Assembly: GCA_018350325.1 (NCBI GenBank)
Contig: JAEVLN010000009.1
Coordinates: forward strand, 3,051,559-3,115,558
Direction of reading: 5' to 3'
DNA from: Globodera rostochiensis
Taxonomy: Eukaryota; Nematoda; Chromadorea; Rhabditida; Heteroderidae
DNA length: 64,000 bases
The notes beneath the pieces are model-generated. The model saw only the letters and a list, made by a program, of their open reading frames with translations. It did no database searches and was not told where the DNA came from. Positions within the stretch are counted from its first letter, which is position 1; the number at the start of each line of letters is the position of its first letter. Below, in pieces: positions 11,500-23,445 of the stretch. The translations under genes and the position numbers were made by a program.

Positions 11500-12990
11500 T
11501 TCTGTTAATTCAAAGTCAGAAATTTAGAATAATATTATTTTTTCAGTTTTTTATTAGGTTAAAATTAAACAATTTTACAATCGTAAACGTATAAGGATAC
11601 ATTTTTTTATACAAATATATCAAGCACTACAATTAACAGTTTATTGTCGTATGTATAGATTAAATGTATTTGATAAAATATGTACATTGAGTCTATTTGT
11701 TGAATATTTAAATAATTAAATTTCAAAATTTCTTTAAAAAGTAAAACAATAACTAAACATAGAATACTTTTCTGAAAGTGCAAAACAGCGTAAATATAAA
11801 TGAAAACTAATTATACTATATGTTTTGTGCCCTTGATATTTTATCCAGTTTTTATTTTCGTTTTTAAGCAATGCTCAAATCTTTAACTTCTGTCATATTT
11901 TGGAATTTTTGACCAAAAATTAAATGGTGCACCCAAAATATTGATTTCTGCCTGTTTTAAAAAAATAATTCATCCTTTTTTAAGGAAAACTTTTATTTTT
12001 CAAAAAAAAAAATACATTCGCATAGAAAGTAAGGGTAAAATAGCGGCGCTCAAATGGCTAAATTGCTTTTTCAACTGACGTAAAACAATTATTTTAAACA
12101 TAGATAATCCATTAAGTCTTAATTTTATTTATGAACTCGCTATGGAGAAAGTTATATTAATTAATTGAATCTATTTTATAATGTGGAATTTGTATAAAAT
12201 TCATTATTAAATAAACTATTTCGAATTTTTATAGGGCTGCAAAATCTTAATTTACTTATTTAAGAAATCAATATTACAAAAAAGCTTAAAAGATTAAGTT
12301 TTTATAATTCTTTCTCTCACCTACTAAAGACACGTTTTTAATCAATGAGTATTAAAAAATTCAAGTATTTATTAAAATTGTGCAAAAACATCGGTAAAAC
12401 GTATTACATGGGGGCAGCCATATTAAAAATCTTAAAACTGATTAAAACAATAATATTAAAAATAAAATGTTAACCAATAAAGCAAGGATTTTGAATTAAT
12501 TAATGCATAATTTAAGAATCCCAACATTTTAATTATTTATTTAAAAACTGTATTCATAAAAACCCAAGATTCTTTATTATCGAATAAGTAATAAATAATG
12601 AGTAAAACTCGCGTTTAATCTTTACTAAGTTGGCACCCATCTTGAAGTCGGGATAAAAATCAAATATTTGAAGATTAATATAATAAATAGAAAATAACAA
12701 TTTTTTGAGAATTCAGTATCACTTATTCGCGTAAAAAACTTAATTTATTTGATATTTCTATCTAGTTGTAAGTTGAGTTTTTACTTTATATTTGTTAAAT
12801 TGTCTATTATTTTTATAGGCAAATATTATTTTTATGCTTTTTTATTGACATAGAATTATTTAATATAGGCAATATCTTCAGAATTATTTTATTTTCATAA
12901 AAGCTAAAAAAGTCGAACTTTAAGTCATAAATCTTTAAAAAAATCGTTTTCAAATAGCAATTTACCAACATACACAAATTATAATTATAA
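11500..12990. other. A+T-rich interval without supported gene
   Basis: Only one small islet is visible, at about 12037-12080, where AATAG is followed by about 37 bp and then GTAAAA (reading GAQMAKLLFQLT in one plus frame). The rest is A+T-rich matrix. A over T becomes dominant on plus from about 12.0 kb. Confidence 0.4.
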
Positions 12991-12993
12991 TGA

Positions 12994-13119
12994 ACAAAAA
13001 ATAAATTCTCCTATGACGCGTTGAGATGTGTAAATTGCAGTGCAATCATTTTTTGTAGCCGTCGGCAAAACAAACTTAGAACGGGGCCTTGTATGAAAAC
13101 TCACCCTATTCCTATTTAG
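12994..13119 (+). CDS. Cysteine/histidine-rich coding segment, possibly zinc-binding
   Basis: A 41-codon frame ends at TAG 13117-13119 and contains LRCVNCSAIIFCSRRQNKLR, then GPCMKTHP. Cysteines spaced CxxC followed by further Cys and His recall FLYWCH- or GCM-type fingers of MULE-related transposases, but the tryptophans and the HxH end of such fingers are not seen, so the assignment is only suggestive. The islet at 13010-13130 is about 42 % G+C on the A-rich strand. It could be an exon or a transposon remnant. Confidence 0.3.
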   Translation, partial: TKNKFSYDALRCVNCSAIIFCSRRQNKLRTGPCMKTHPIPI

Positions 13120-13645
13120 CGCATCGATAAGAGCATAATTTGTTATGATCTAAGTCCAAAAATCAACAGAAACTTAATATGCAATGATTGCATGAAGAAT
13201 AAATTTTTCAAATTAAATATTACAAAAAACAAATAAAAAAATTATCTAGAAATTCAAATTTGTATGGCAATTCAAATAAAAAAATATTGTTTAAAATAAC
13301 AAGCAAATAGTCTGAAAATGAAACTGTGAAATAAAATTCAAAAAAGTTAAAGCAGCAATAAATTTAAAAAAAGCATATTTTTAAATAATTTCATTTCCAA
13401 AATATATTATGTCTTACTGGTAGGGAAAACTGCTTTACCACATTATTAAATAATATAAAGAAGTTTTTAAAAGTTACTTTATATAAGAGAAGTAATTTGC
13501 TTAAACATAATACCTTTAATTGCAGTTTTTTTTTATTTTTAAAAAAATAAAACAGCAATAAATTTTTATATTAAAAGGGCAATTTCTTAATAAACAGAAA
13601 CTGGATTGAAGCAGAACGAGCGCTTCAATTAGTCATGCATATAAG

Positions 13646-14242
13646 TAGGGCGGCGATTTATATGGATAAAAAATCTCGAAATATGGGCATAAAATATGGA
13701 TGAAAAATCGTAAAATATGGGCCAAATTGGACAAAAATTGCAAAATATGGACGAAATATGGATAAAAATTTTTTTCATGTATAGCAAAAAATGGGCAAGA
13801 TTTTCCTAATTGAAGTAATAAGAGAAATTAAAATTTTTATATGTAAATTAAAGGCATTTCAGAAAAATTTTTTGAAAATAATCAGAATTTCAAAATTTTC
13901 ATTTTTTGGTGGCTGAATTTTTAGTCACGAAAAAGTCAATTTTTAGGGGTGCATTTTTTGAAAATTTTGAAAACGTCGATTCTCAGGGGTGTATTTTTGA
14001 AAATTTTGAAAAAGTCGATCCTTAGGGGTGTATTTTTTGTTTTTATTGCATTTTTGTTAAGGAATTTTTGAAAAATGGCGAAATATGGATAAAAATCACG
14101 AAATATGGAAAAATATGGAAAATATGGATTATAAAATGGGCTCTAGAAGCTCCAACCAAAGCTAAAAACACCATTTCTGGCATTTATACGCTGTTCCGAG
14201 TGCGCAAAAAAAATATGGATTTCCATATAAATCGCCGCCCTA
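13646..14242. mobile_element. hAT-type MITE with perfect 8-bp target duplication
   Basis: Terminal inverted repeats of 21 bp (13646-13666 and 14222-14242, outer 20 bases TAGGGCGGCGATTTATATGG) are flanked on both sides by the identical octamer CATATAAG (13638-13645 and 14243-14250). An 8-bp duplication with TA-GGG type ends is the hAT superfamily signature. The element is 597 bp and has no transposase. Its subterminal parts carry about ten copies of an AAATATGG motif on both flanks, a plausible transposase-binding array. At 13926-14040 an imperfect unit of about 50 bp containing AGGGGTG is repeated three times. The perfect duplication suggests a fairly young insertion. Confidence 0.9.
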
Positions 14243-14554
14243 CATATAAGGCATAAAATTAGGCCTGAAGGAAGAAGCAGCCATAAAATTCAAATGAAAA
14301 AGATAAAAAAAAAATCAAACTCAGGCGCTCGATTGCACCCACATTGGTCAGCCGTAATATTTTAGCTCGTAGCATAAATATTTTAAAACAATAGATAAAT
14401 TGCATTTATTTATTTTTTATATATGCTTCTCAAATTTTTGTTGCCACATATTTATATTAAAAGTCAAGATATATTTGAATTATTAAGCATTTTATGTTTA
14501 TTAGTTATTTGTTTTATAGTAGCTCAGGGCTCGAGTCTCAAAATTTACATTTTA

Positions 14555-14653
14555 TTAAAATACCTCATTAATAGAAGTTGGAGAATTGATTGTGGTAGGA
14601 ATTAATGTTCTATCACGTGTAGCCGGCCTTTTCAGGCCAGAAATAATATTAAA
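14555..14653 (-). CDS. Candidate internal exon with GAG|GTATTT donor
   Basis: Minus-strand frame reading IISGLKRPATRDRTLIPTT, then INSPTSINE, before a consensus-like GAG|GTATTT at 14558-14566. The upstream core contains a self-complementary GGCCTTTTCAGGCC. It lies in a block where minus is A-rich. No family recognised. Confidence 0.3.
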   Translation of the reverse strand, partial: FNIISGLKRPATRDRTLIPTTINSPTSINEVF

Positions 14654-14766
14654 TTAATGTAATAACAACAGCTCTTGAGCTATCATTTATTGAAAATATT
14701 ATTATTTGCTACATATTTATTTTTTAAATATATTAAAGGTACCTTTTATAAATAATAGCATTATAT

Positions 14767-14877
14767 CTAAAATATAAAATGCAATCCATCGAGTGTCGTA
14801 AACGCCATCAGCTCAATTGCATCTCTGTGCTTTTGCTCCTTCCTTTGTAGCAGCAAGCAATCGCTGTTTTTAATTGT
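14767..14877 (-). CDS. Hypothetical coding segment
   Basis: A 36-codon minus frame spans the islet at 14790-14870 and contains LLLQRKEQKHRDAIELMAFT, then TLDGLHF. The other minus frames meet TGA or TAG inside the islet. Lys/Gln/Arg-rich, helix-compatible. It is the next islet upstream of 14555-14653 on the same strand and could be an earlier exon of the same gene. Confidence 0.35.
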   Translation of the reverse strand, partial: TIKNSDCLLLQRKEQKHRDAIELMAFTTLDGLHFIF

Positions 14878-15556
14878 TTATTGAATTTAATTTGGTTGTT
14901 TTTAAATTTTTAAAAATTACAGTTTTTTAAATAAATAAATAAATAATATTTGTTTTGTTTATTTAAGCTCGTGGCAAGGATTTTAAAATATTTACCTTGG
15001 AAAATCTTTCTCTAACTTCAAGAACAAATTTAAGAAAACTATAAAAAATTAAAATTTTTCTCTTATATTCTACTAAAATATTTGATTAATTTTTTTTGTA
15101 TTAAAATGGCTTAAGCTGGTTGTCAATTTAATATTTAAAGTTGCTTACATCGTTTAGAGCAGATAAATTTTGATTTTTGCCCATAAATATCCATTAATAA
15201 AATTATTTTATTTTTTTTGCGTTAGAACTCAATTTAAACGTTCAAATTAATTTATAAAATTATCAATTGTAAACAGAAATAATGAAAACAAAAAGATTAC
15301 AGATTGTAATAATATATCTCCAGACAAATAAATAAATTAGAATATTTAGTTGAATTATTTTTTCGTTCTTTACATCTTCAACTTGTAATCTTTAATATCA
15401 TATTTTATGCACTTGTGTTTATGGGTTTAATACTCTTTTAAATAACTGGCTTTAATTTAAATGTTTTGAAATCATATTTGAAAAAAATAATTAATTTAAC
15501 ATTCATTCCTTTTGATGAAATCAAATGATTTTTTTATTTTTTAATTTAAGCATTAA

Positions 15557-15676
15557 CTCAAGAAATATGTTCGTTTTTCGATTTTAACATATTCTAAAGA
15601 AAAACGGTATTCCATCGAGGCCGAGATCGCCGTAAAGCTAGGCGGAAAGGCAGCTGAGATGTTGATGTTTGGATAA
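15557..15676 (+). CDS. Peptidase M41 (FtsH/YME1/AFG3-like) fragment
   Basis: The frame contains KRYSIEAEIAVKLGGKAAEM and then LMFG. This matches the segment of AAA+ zinc metalloproteases of the FtsH family just after the HExxH helix, whose consensus is close to IavaLGGRaAEeliFG; Leu-Gly-Gly and Ala-Ala-Glu are hallmark residues. In eukaryotes the family comprises the membrane-bound mitochondrial i-AAA and m-AAA proteases and plastid FtsH. Only about 24 residues are recognisable. The ATPase domain, HExxH and the following T-S/T-GA motif are not seen nearby. The piece follows a CTAAAG acceptor-like site; no clear GT donor follows, and the frame ends GGA TAA. It is an isolated exon, a rearranged segment or a pseudogene fragment. 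Confidence 0.7.
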   Translation, partial: LKKYVRFSILTYSKEKRYSIEAEIAVKLGGKAAEMLMFG

Positions 15677-17027
15677 AATTCTTTAAACAACTGATAAATG
15701 AAAAACATTAGTATTATAAAAGTAATATAAATAAAAACCAGAGCAGAGCTGACAAAAATTTAAATCTTTCATGCTTTAAATTTTAATTTAAAAAATACAA
15801 TATAAAATATTTATAAAATTTTAAAGTGTGAAAATAGATTTAAAAATAAATCTTCATCAGAAAATATACATATTAATTATGGCAATAAAATATAAATAAG
15901 TTTATTTTTTAAATAAAATGATTTCGTTAGTAATTTTAATTATCAAGGTTGTAGATGTATATTTTATATAATTTAATAATTTGACTTAAAATAAAGTTAT
16001 TTATTTAAATTATTTATTTTAACAAGATAACTGTAAATACGGGATTATAAAATGTTACTTCTAAATTATCTCGCATCTATTTATTCATCAAGTCGATGAA
16101 ACCTTTTTGAGTGCTTTGTTTAGCAATCTTATATTTATTTTTAATTTAAATAGTTTTTTTAGTTTATAAAACCCTTCTTTCTTTTGTAACAAGCACAAGC
16201 AACTTTTATTGATGTGAAATTTATTTTTTTGTTTATAACGAATGAACCGCAAAGGCACTTTAATCATAAATACAATATTTTATGAAGCCTAATTTAAAAA
16301 TGCATTAAATTTTTTGGATTTTCTATTATATTAGGACCCTTATAAAATATTATATTTTAATAAATCGAAAGTACTGTATTTTTAACAACAGGGTTCTGAA
16401 TAAATCATTTCATTGAAATAAAAATATAAAACTTTACATTTGAGCACTTCCCGCGCACTAATTGGTTTAATTAAGTGATGTGATTTTAAGTTCCTTTAAA
16501 TAAAATGACTTTTTTAAATGTTGATGATGGTTTCAATTTTTGCTTCATTAGTTTTAATAGTTTATGTTATTTTTTGTGTTTTTTATTAAAAAAAAAGGAG
16601 ATAAAAAAAAATAGACAATCACCTAGCAAATCCTCTTTTTACTTTTTTTTCACTCAGATTGTTTAAATTTTTAAGATTTCTTTTTAATATTTTTATATTC
16701 ATCATTTATTATTTTTAGTAACATTTTTATCGTTTTAATTATTCATAATTTTTTTAATATAATTTTTATTTGTAGTTATGGGCAATGTTTAGATCATTCC
16801 ATTATTAAGCATGTACTTTTGCTTAACCGTGAACAAATTTTAGCATTCAATTAGTTTTTAATTATTAAATTAATAAGATATGAACACTGGATATATAATT
16901 TAAGTTATATTAAAATGAAAATAAACGTTGTTTAGTATACTTTTAAGTCACCTTTTAATTAGATTAATATTATGACAAAAATTTCTAATTAGATAAAAAG
17001 GGTTGAAAGCAAACAATGAATTGTCGC

Positions 17028-17105
17028 CACACTCATAAATCGTTTCAGCGCAGCCATAAGAGATTTATCCATGAGGTGGATGGCTTTGAACTGACTTTTT
17101 TACCA
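17028..17105 (-). other. Minus-sense islet, possible exon
   Basis: Minus frame QFKAIHLMDKSLMAALKRFM through an islet of about 48 % G+C in a block where minus is A-rich. A plus frame (RFSAAIRDLSMRWMAL) is also open, so the strand is not certain. No family recognised. Confidence 0.25.
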
Positions 17106-19484
17106 TCTAATCCTTTTTTTTACTTTTAAAACTTATTCATATACTGATGTTTATTTAATATATTTTTGAAACGTTTTTTTTAGTTTAATTGAATGGATGA
17201 TTATAACATTCGATTATTTGTTACGTCGATTAACATTGCGCAATTAAATTAGGCCGTTTCAGAGTTCTGAAACACCCAATTAAATTAATTTGAGTTAAGA
17301 TAAATCATTATTTTACATTATACACCATTAATGTTGAATTCAATAAACAGGTCGTGAAGAACTCTTTTTGTTCTCATTGAATGTCCGAATAATTTTGATA
17401 AGATCTTTTATTTTATTGCAATAATAGGAGTTGAATTTCCGTTATTTAATTTTTAGATATTTGTTTTTTTAAATAATATCATAAATTACAATGATGTAAT
17501 TATTTAATGTTGTAATTTTTAAAAAATAATGAAAGATATAACCGAGGCCTAAATCCAACGAATACGCGTAAGAGATTGGGGATTACAAATAATTTTTTTG
17601 TTGAAGATTGTGCAATTCATTGTTATTCGTAACAAAAATTAAAATAAAGTTTAAACTATTTAACATAAATAATATTTTAACAAACACTAAACAATTATTG
17701 GAATTATTATAATTAAATACTAAACTGTTTGCCTCGCACATTATTAAAATGAATATTAAATGCAATGCTTCGATTGCTTTTAGAAGATTGAACAAATTTT
17801 CAAAAAAAGTAAAAAACAAGGAGGCGAAACAATAAAATCTTTATACGGAAAAGCGATAAACATCACCCTGAATTAAGTTGACAGATAATGGATTAATATT
17901 TAATATTTATTCAAGAAATGAAAATATAACTACTGACTGCAATCTTGGAATATAAAATAAGAAGCAAAGTTAGAAGCAGCAACCAATTAATTTGTAGTGG
18001 AAGGTTAGCCTATGTTCGTTCATTAAGAAGCAATTGACATTATATAATCATATCTATTAATTTTTCAGTAAAACAGTGTAAATTGAATCAACTCGTTTTA
18101 TAAGAATCAATTATTTTGAAATTAAACAATGATTTATTAAGAATTCGACGGGAGGACGGTGCCTCTGACACAAACAATGATGCTTGTCTTAGTGGTGCAG
18201 CATAGTTTTAGAAAAAGCCATATTATACAGGAAATTTTTCAAAATTAAAATATATTTTAACACATAAAACTTTAAATGTGCCAACTAAGAACCTGTGAAA
18301 TATCAATGCATGACGCGAGGAGTGTAAATGCGTGTACTTTACTAATAATCCTAATTATTCTTATCAAATAACAAATAAATTCGTTATTAAAAACATTTTA
18401 AATATTGCTTATTAAATTGTATAAAAAATTGGAAAATTATATTTTCAAACGAAACATAAAATATTAATCATAAGATAAAGTAAAAGGCATAACAAATTCC
18501 GGTTAAGCAAAATTAAATTAATTTAAGTAAAATTAAAGTTAATTAAAAAACTCAGATTAAGTTAACAGATACTAATTTATTATTTTTCTCAGCGAGAACC
18601 AGATGGCTAATTTATTAACTTTGTATATTTACAAATTAAATTTTTTGATTAAAGTGCAACTATATTAATTTTGCTATAATTTGATTAAAAAATTGATTTT
18701 GGATTTTGTTAAAAATTTACAATCATAGTCAATGCGTATGCCTTCCTTCTCGAGTAAAGGCTCAAAATCTTTTCTGGAATGCTCAATGTGTACTTAATTT
18801 TTGGCGTCAGCTTTAAGTGTTTTTTTAGAAAAAAATGAGCAAAAATAATATTAAGAATAAAAATTTTGCTTTTCATCTAAAAACGGTGGGTTATTATATT
18901 TTCGCGCAGTTACAATTAATTAATATCCACGTCCGCGATGTCATTCTGAAATAAGGGTCCTTGCGACAATACAAATCAAAACTATTACCTATTCATTTAC
19001 GATAAATGCAGGGCAGATAATTTCTTAAGTCGAAAGTCGACGTCGGTAAAAAATGTTTGGAATTTTTAAACATTTGATTGTTCCAAAATTTCTTTAAAAT
19101 ATAAACCTCTTAGCTTTTACATAAATAAAGATAAATTAGATATTATTTTATTATAGTATTGTCTAGCATTAGCTAAAATAAAATGACTTTCATGGATTTC
19201 CCAGCATGAACATAACCCAAAAACTCAGCAAGTTCATCGACATATTTTTATTATTTAAACTGTTCAAAATAGCTCAAACAGCGATAAATTCGATGCCTTG
19301 TTGCCCACGCAGAGTCTTTATTTGTTTTATTCATATTTTTACACAAAAATCGGTTCAACAGTATTGGTCATTTTTTTGTATTGGTATTTTTTGGTCTGGC
19401 TAAACCCAAAAATTTGTGCAATACCAAAAAATTTTAAATAACATAATAAAATGCCCAAATTCCGATTATTTTTTTTTTAGAATT

Positions 19485-19739
19485 TTATTCAACGCATTTC
19501 ATAAACTTTTCGATTGGGCCTTTTCCCTGCGCATAAGATTCCAAGCGCCCAAATTCTTCGTAAAATTTGGAGTCCTTGTGTTTGGTTTTCAGATGAAACA
19601 ACAGGCCACTTGATGACCAATATTTGGTTGAAATTGTGGTTTTTTTCGCATTGTTGTCTTTGCATAATTAGCATTCAGCTCGTTGACCTTTTTCCAATTT
19701 TTTATAGAGTCTAATTTTCCAAACATTCGAAGTCATTCC
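19485..19739 (-). pseudogene. hAT-type transposase N-terminus, BED zinc finger, one in-frame stop
   Basis: On minus, one frame reads SNVWKIRLYKKLEKGQRAEC, an in-frame TAA, LCKDNN, then TKYWSSSGLLFHLKTKHKD and ESYAQGKGPIEKF. This is the BED finger pattern: Trp near the start, Cys-x2-Cys, and His-x4-His in a HLKTKH-like helix. BED fingers are typical N-terminal DNA-binding domains of hAT transposases and derived regulators. The only break inside the domain is the TAA between the two zinc cysteines. The frame ends at TAA 19485-19487, and no RNase-H-like catalytic domain or hATC region follows, so it is a truncated relic. A source of this kind could have mobilised the hAT MITE at 13.6 kb, although no sequence link is visible. 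Confidence 0.75.
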
Positions 19740-20654
19740 AAATATTTTAATAAATTAAAATAAAGATTTAATTACAAATCTACAGTAATTTAAAAAGAAT
19801 AATAATATACTCTTAGTACTTTATGCTGTTCCAACGTTTCAAAAGGCGAACAATTATATAAAAAAGTATTAGTTTAACAAATATTATAAAAATAAAACGT
19901 AATATCCAACAAAAATAAATTAATGATAGCAGAAACTGCCGTTAAAACGATAATTAATTATCAAATTTAAAAAATAAGTAAATTTAAAGTGAAGATAAAT
20001 CTTAATTAAAAAACAAAGTTAAAAAATCTATAAAATAATTAAAACTGCAAAATAAAATAACAAAAAAATGAGAGAGAAAAGTGACAAAACAAATCAAAAA
20101 ATGTCAACAAACAAATTAAAATATTAAAAAAATGTTTGAATTATGGAAAAATGAATGGGTGCGATTTTGTCTTAAAATTTCATTGTCGCAAAATGATAAT
20201 ATTTTAAAATTGAAATTAAATTTAAGAAATATAAAACAAAATATTTAAAAAATCAAAGAAATTGATTTAATTACTTAATTTACTAAAAGAAATAAAAGCT
20301 TATCAAATAGCAATGTATGCCATAATTACTTTAAACTTAGACAAGTCTGAACTGCTACAATGGGTTACGTTTATTGGATTAAATGAGATAAAATATATAA
20401 TGGGCTGGCTCCCAACATTTAATAAAAATTAAATATATAAATATTAATTCTATAAATTTCTTAAACTAAATTTTTTAAATTTTAAAATTTTTTTATAATT
20501 CTATTAACATGAAATATTGTTTTATATCACAACAACAAAAGATAAAATAAAAATTGCACTGGTCTGAAAAAACATATAGGCTCTCAAATTGTAATTTAGT
20601 TTAATCTCTATTGTTTTTAAAGCAGAAAATAACTAAGCAAATTATCCAATTCAA

Positions 20655-20725
20655 ACAGTCGGATGTTTTTTTGGGACCGCTTGTGCTTTGCGATGCTGGG
20701 AGTGGAACGCATTTTCAATAGCATA
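20655..20725 (+). other. G+C islet, frame unresolved
   Basis: About 70 bp near 48 % G+C. Two plus frames are open: one gives SDVFLGPLVLCDAGSGTHFQ ending at TAG, the other SRMFFWDRLCFAMLGVERIF. It lies in an A-rich-plus block. No splice signal decides between them. Confidence 0.22.
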
Positions 20726-21340
20726 GTAATGTATACAATAAAGTATATTCAAACAATGTATTCATCAAATTATAATGTGACAATTGCAAACATTTATTAA
20801 AATTACTTAGAAAAATAAATTATAATTAATTAGCAAAATATTTGAACAAGTTTCTACTAGCATATTCTAAATCTTAAATGGTTTATTATGCGATAAATAA
20901 TAAGTAAAATATGTGTTAGTTACCAAAAATTAAAGTTTACTTTCAAAAGTAATGATTTATGAATCTCATTGAAAATATTTTTAAAGCTTAAACTTTCTAG
21001 TTAAAAAACAAAATAATGAAACAAAAATATACAAATGCAAGTACAGAAAAATAAAATAAACCACAATTTTGAAATAATTAATTCAAAATATGAGCGACAG
21101 ATAAAAAACAGCACCTAGGCACCTGCAACGTACAAATCTTTAATACCGGATCGCAGCAAATTTATTAAAAATTCGTATCGAACTGATAAAAATAAATAGC
21201 CAATATTTAGTTAACTTTTTCTTGTTCCCAAATAAATCGTAAATGATTTTATTTGTGATCCGAAAATTGGCATTCTGCAAGTGCAGTAAATTCCTATAAA
21301 AATGTAAAAATTAAATATTTACCAATAAATCTAAGTTTTA

Positions 21341-21404
21341 GGCGAGCAGAACTTCACCAAATTGCCGGACCTTTTCAAAAAATATTATATTTCAGTTTAC
21401 CGGT
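21341..21404 (+). CDS. Candidate internal exon (AG ... GTAGAC)
   Basis: Preceded by AGTTTTAG and followed by CCG|GTAGAC. The enclosed frame reads GEQNFTKLPDLFKKYYISVY. About 63 bp, on the A-rich strand. No family recognised and no partner exon joined. Confidence 0.33.
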
Positions 21405-22979
21405 AGACGGTAATTTTGCTAAATTAATATCCAATTAAAAATTAATTGTTTCTTAAAATAAATACCAATAAAATATATTTATACTAATAAGTCGAAATAC
21501 GTGCGCGAGTGACGCAGTTAACATTTTTAAAAATAAATTATATGTGAAAGTTAATATAATTTGTCTTTATAAACAATTTAATTATGGCCCTAATTATAAA
21601 ACGTCAAAAAACTAAACTCTTTAGGTTCGTTCTTTGTTCTAAATGGAAATATCTGCAATATTATTAAAAAAATATTTAAAAATACTAAACTCACTAAAAC
21701 CTTAAATAATCATCTTTCAGAAGATTATAAACATAAGTTAATCAATAAAATTAAATACAATATTCAAAGGCCCTAAACAATTAATGCCAAAATTTAAACA
21801 GTAAAAAATTTCAAGGAGTGCTCTAAAACCATGATTTTAAAATGAATTATGATTATTTTGATTTTTTCTATATTTTTGCGCAATAAGTCACTATTTTAAA
21901 AATAACGGTGTTGTAAAATCACAAGATGCATGCAGAGATTTTGGTTTTACTTTTTTTAAAATTTTTTTATTTTATTTAAATAATATTTTGTTTGCATTAA
22001 AGCAGATTTTATTATTTTTACAATTAGTTATCATTCACACAAAATTAATACGCTTTTTTTATATAGTGTACCTAAAGATTCTGCCCATTTTGATGTTTTT
22101 AAATGATTTATTATAATCTAAATAAACAATTTGGTAATTTTTTCATAGAAATAGTATTTATTTTATTAATTTTGATGAAGTTTTGAAACAATTTTGATTT
22201 ATTCTAAATTGTTTGTCAAATTTTTTGCCTCTTCGACCTTAAACGGGTGTTATTTGACAATTTTTTGTTAATTATAAATATTTTAATTTAAAATGTTCTT
22301 AATGAATGAATTATTTAAACATTTATAGTGCAAGGAAAGTTTTAAATTCCAAAAATAAATTACACTTTGATAATGTAAAAATGAAAAATTAGAACATAAA
22401 TAATTCTAGTCAAATGTTCATTAATTAATTTTTTGATTATAAATTAAAATAAAAGAAAAAATAAGAAACATAAAAACTTTGACACCATTAAATTGGACGA
22501 AACATACCTTCCAACATTGCACCTTCAAACAATTTTATATTATCTTTCCGATGGCGCTTCTCAGCGATACGATAATGTTAAAATACTTTAAATTGTAATA
22601 TTATTAGATTTATTTTAAAAAATCTTTGAATTGTATAAATTGTAAAATTTTTTTAATTTACGTATATAAATAAACGTATACCAAAAATGAACTGTATTGC
22701 TTACCTTAATTATATCAGTAAGTTTTAAAAAAGTTAGTTAGAGATTTTAATGAAATATTTTTCTCAAATTAATTTTCGTTTTGAAATAAACATTTTAAAA
22801 AAGTTTAAAGGATGACCCTTTTTATTTGAGAAATTAATTTTGATTCCAAAAATAAATCAATGCAGATGTTTACAAAAGTGCCAAAAAAGTAAAACCCCCA
22901 ATTAATTGGGAGAAGCTCAGGCTTTGTTAAAAGTTAGTTTATGCCAAAATGTCTAATCTTTTCGTTGTATTTATATCCT

Positions 22980-23131
22980 TTTACTATACAATCAATAACG
23001 AATCAATAGCGAGTAATATAACACCATTCTTTATAGCAGACATTCGGCCAGCTGATTTCGATGCAGTAACTAAACGTCATTTTTTATCCGAAATTCTTTG
23101 CAAATTTGAATTGTCTGTAAAAATTAAATAA
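22980..23131 (+). other. Islet inside a short ORF
   Basis: The downstream half of a 60-codon frame, IADIRPADFDAVTKRHFLSE then ILCKFEL, coincides with a rise in G+C at 23030-23100. The upstream half is low-complexity F/Y/I/N and looks like matrix. It ends at TAA 23129-23131. Confidence 0.28.
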
Positions 23132-23358
23132 GTTAGGGTTTAAAAGTGAATCTTTAATTAGCACGCCGATTTATTTATATCTGATTTTCATTAAGTAATA
23201 TAAATAATTCTTAAAAAAATGAAGTAATTCTTAAAATAAAATAATCAAGAGATAAATCAAAACAATTTTTGAAAGAATGTTGAGCCTTTTGGCTATAAAT
23301 AAAATAAAGAAACCATTAATTTTATTTATTTACAAAATATTACGTTTAAAAATTTTAA

Positions 23359-23445
23359 AGATCATTCTCTAAAAACGCATTAATGAAAAAAGTGATTGAA
23401 TTTATTACACCCACCGCCGATGCCACAAACGAGGGACGATTATAA
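23359..23445 (+). other. Islet with short frame
   Basis: A 28-codon frame contains KKVIEFITPTADATNEGRL and ends at TAA 23443-23445. The G+C-rich part is 23408-23440. Plus is the A-rich strand. No family recognised. Confidence 0.22.

Noticed and set aside
19206..19714. Four overlapping 61-66-codon ORFs on plus and minus
   Set aside because: They are in other frames of the BED-finger relic and adjacent matrix; only the minus frame with the zinc-finger residues carries homology.
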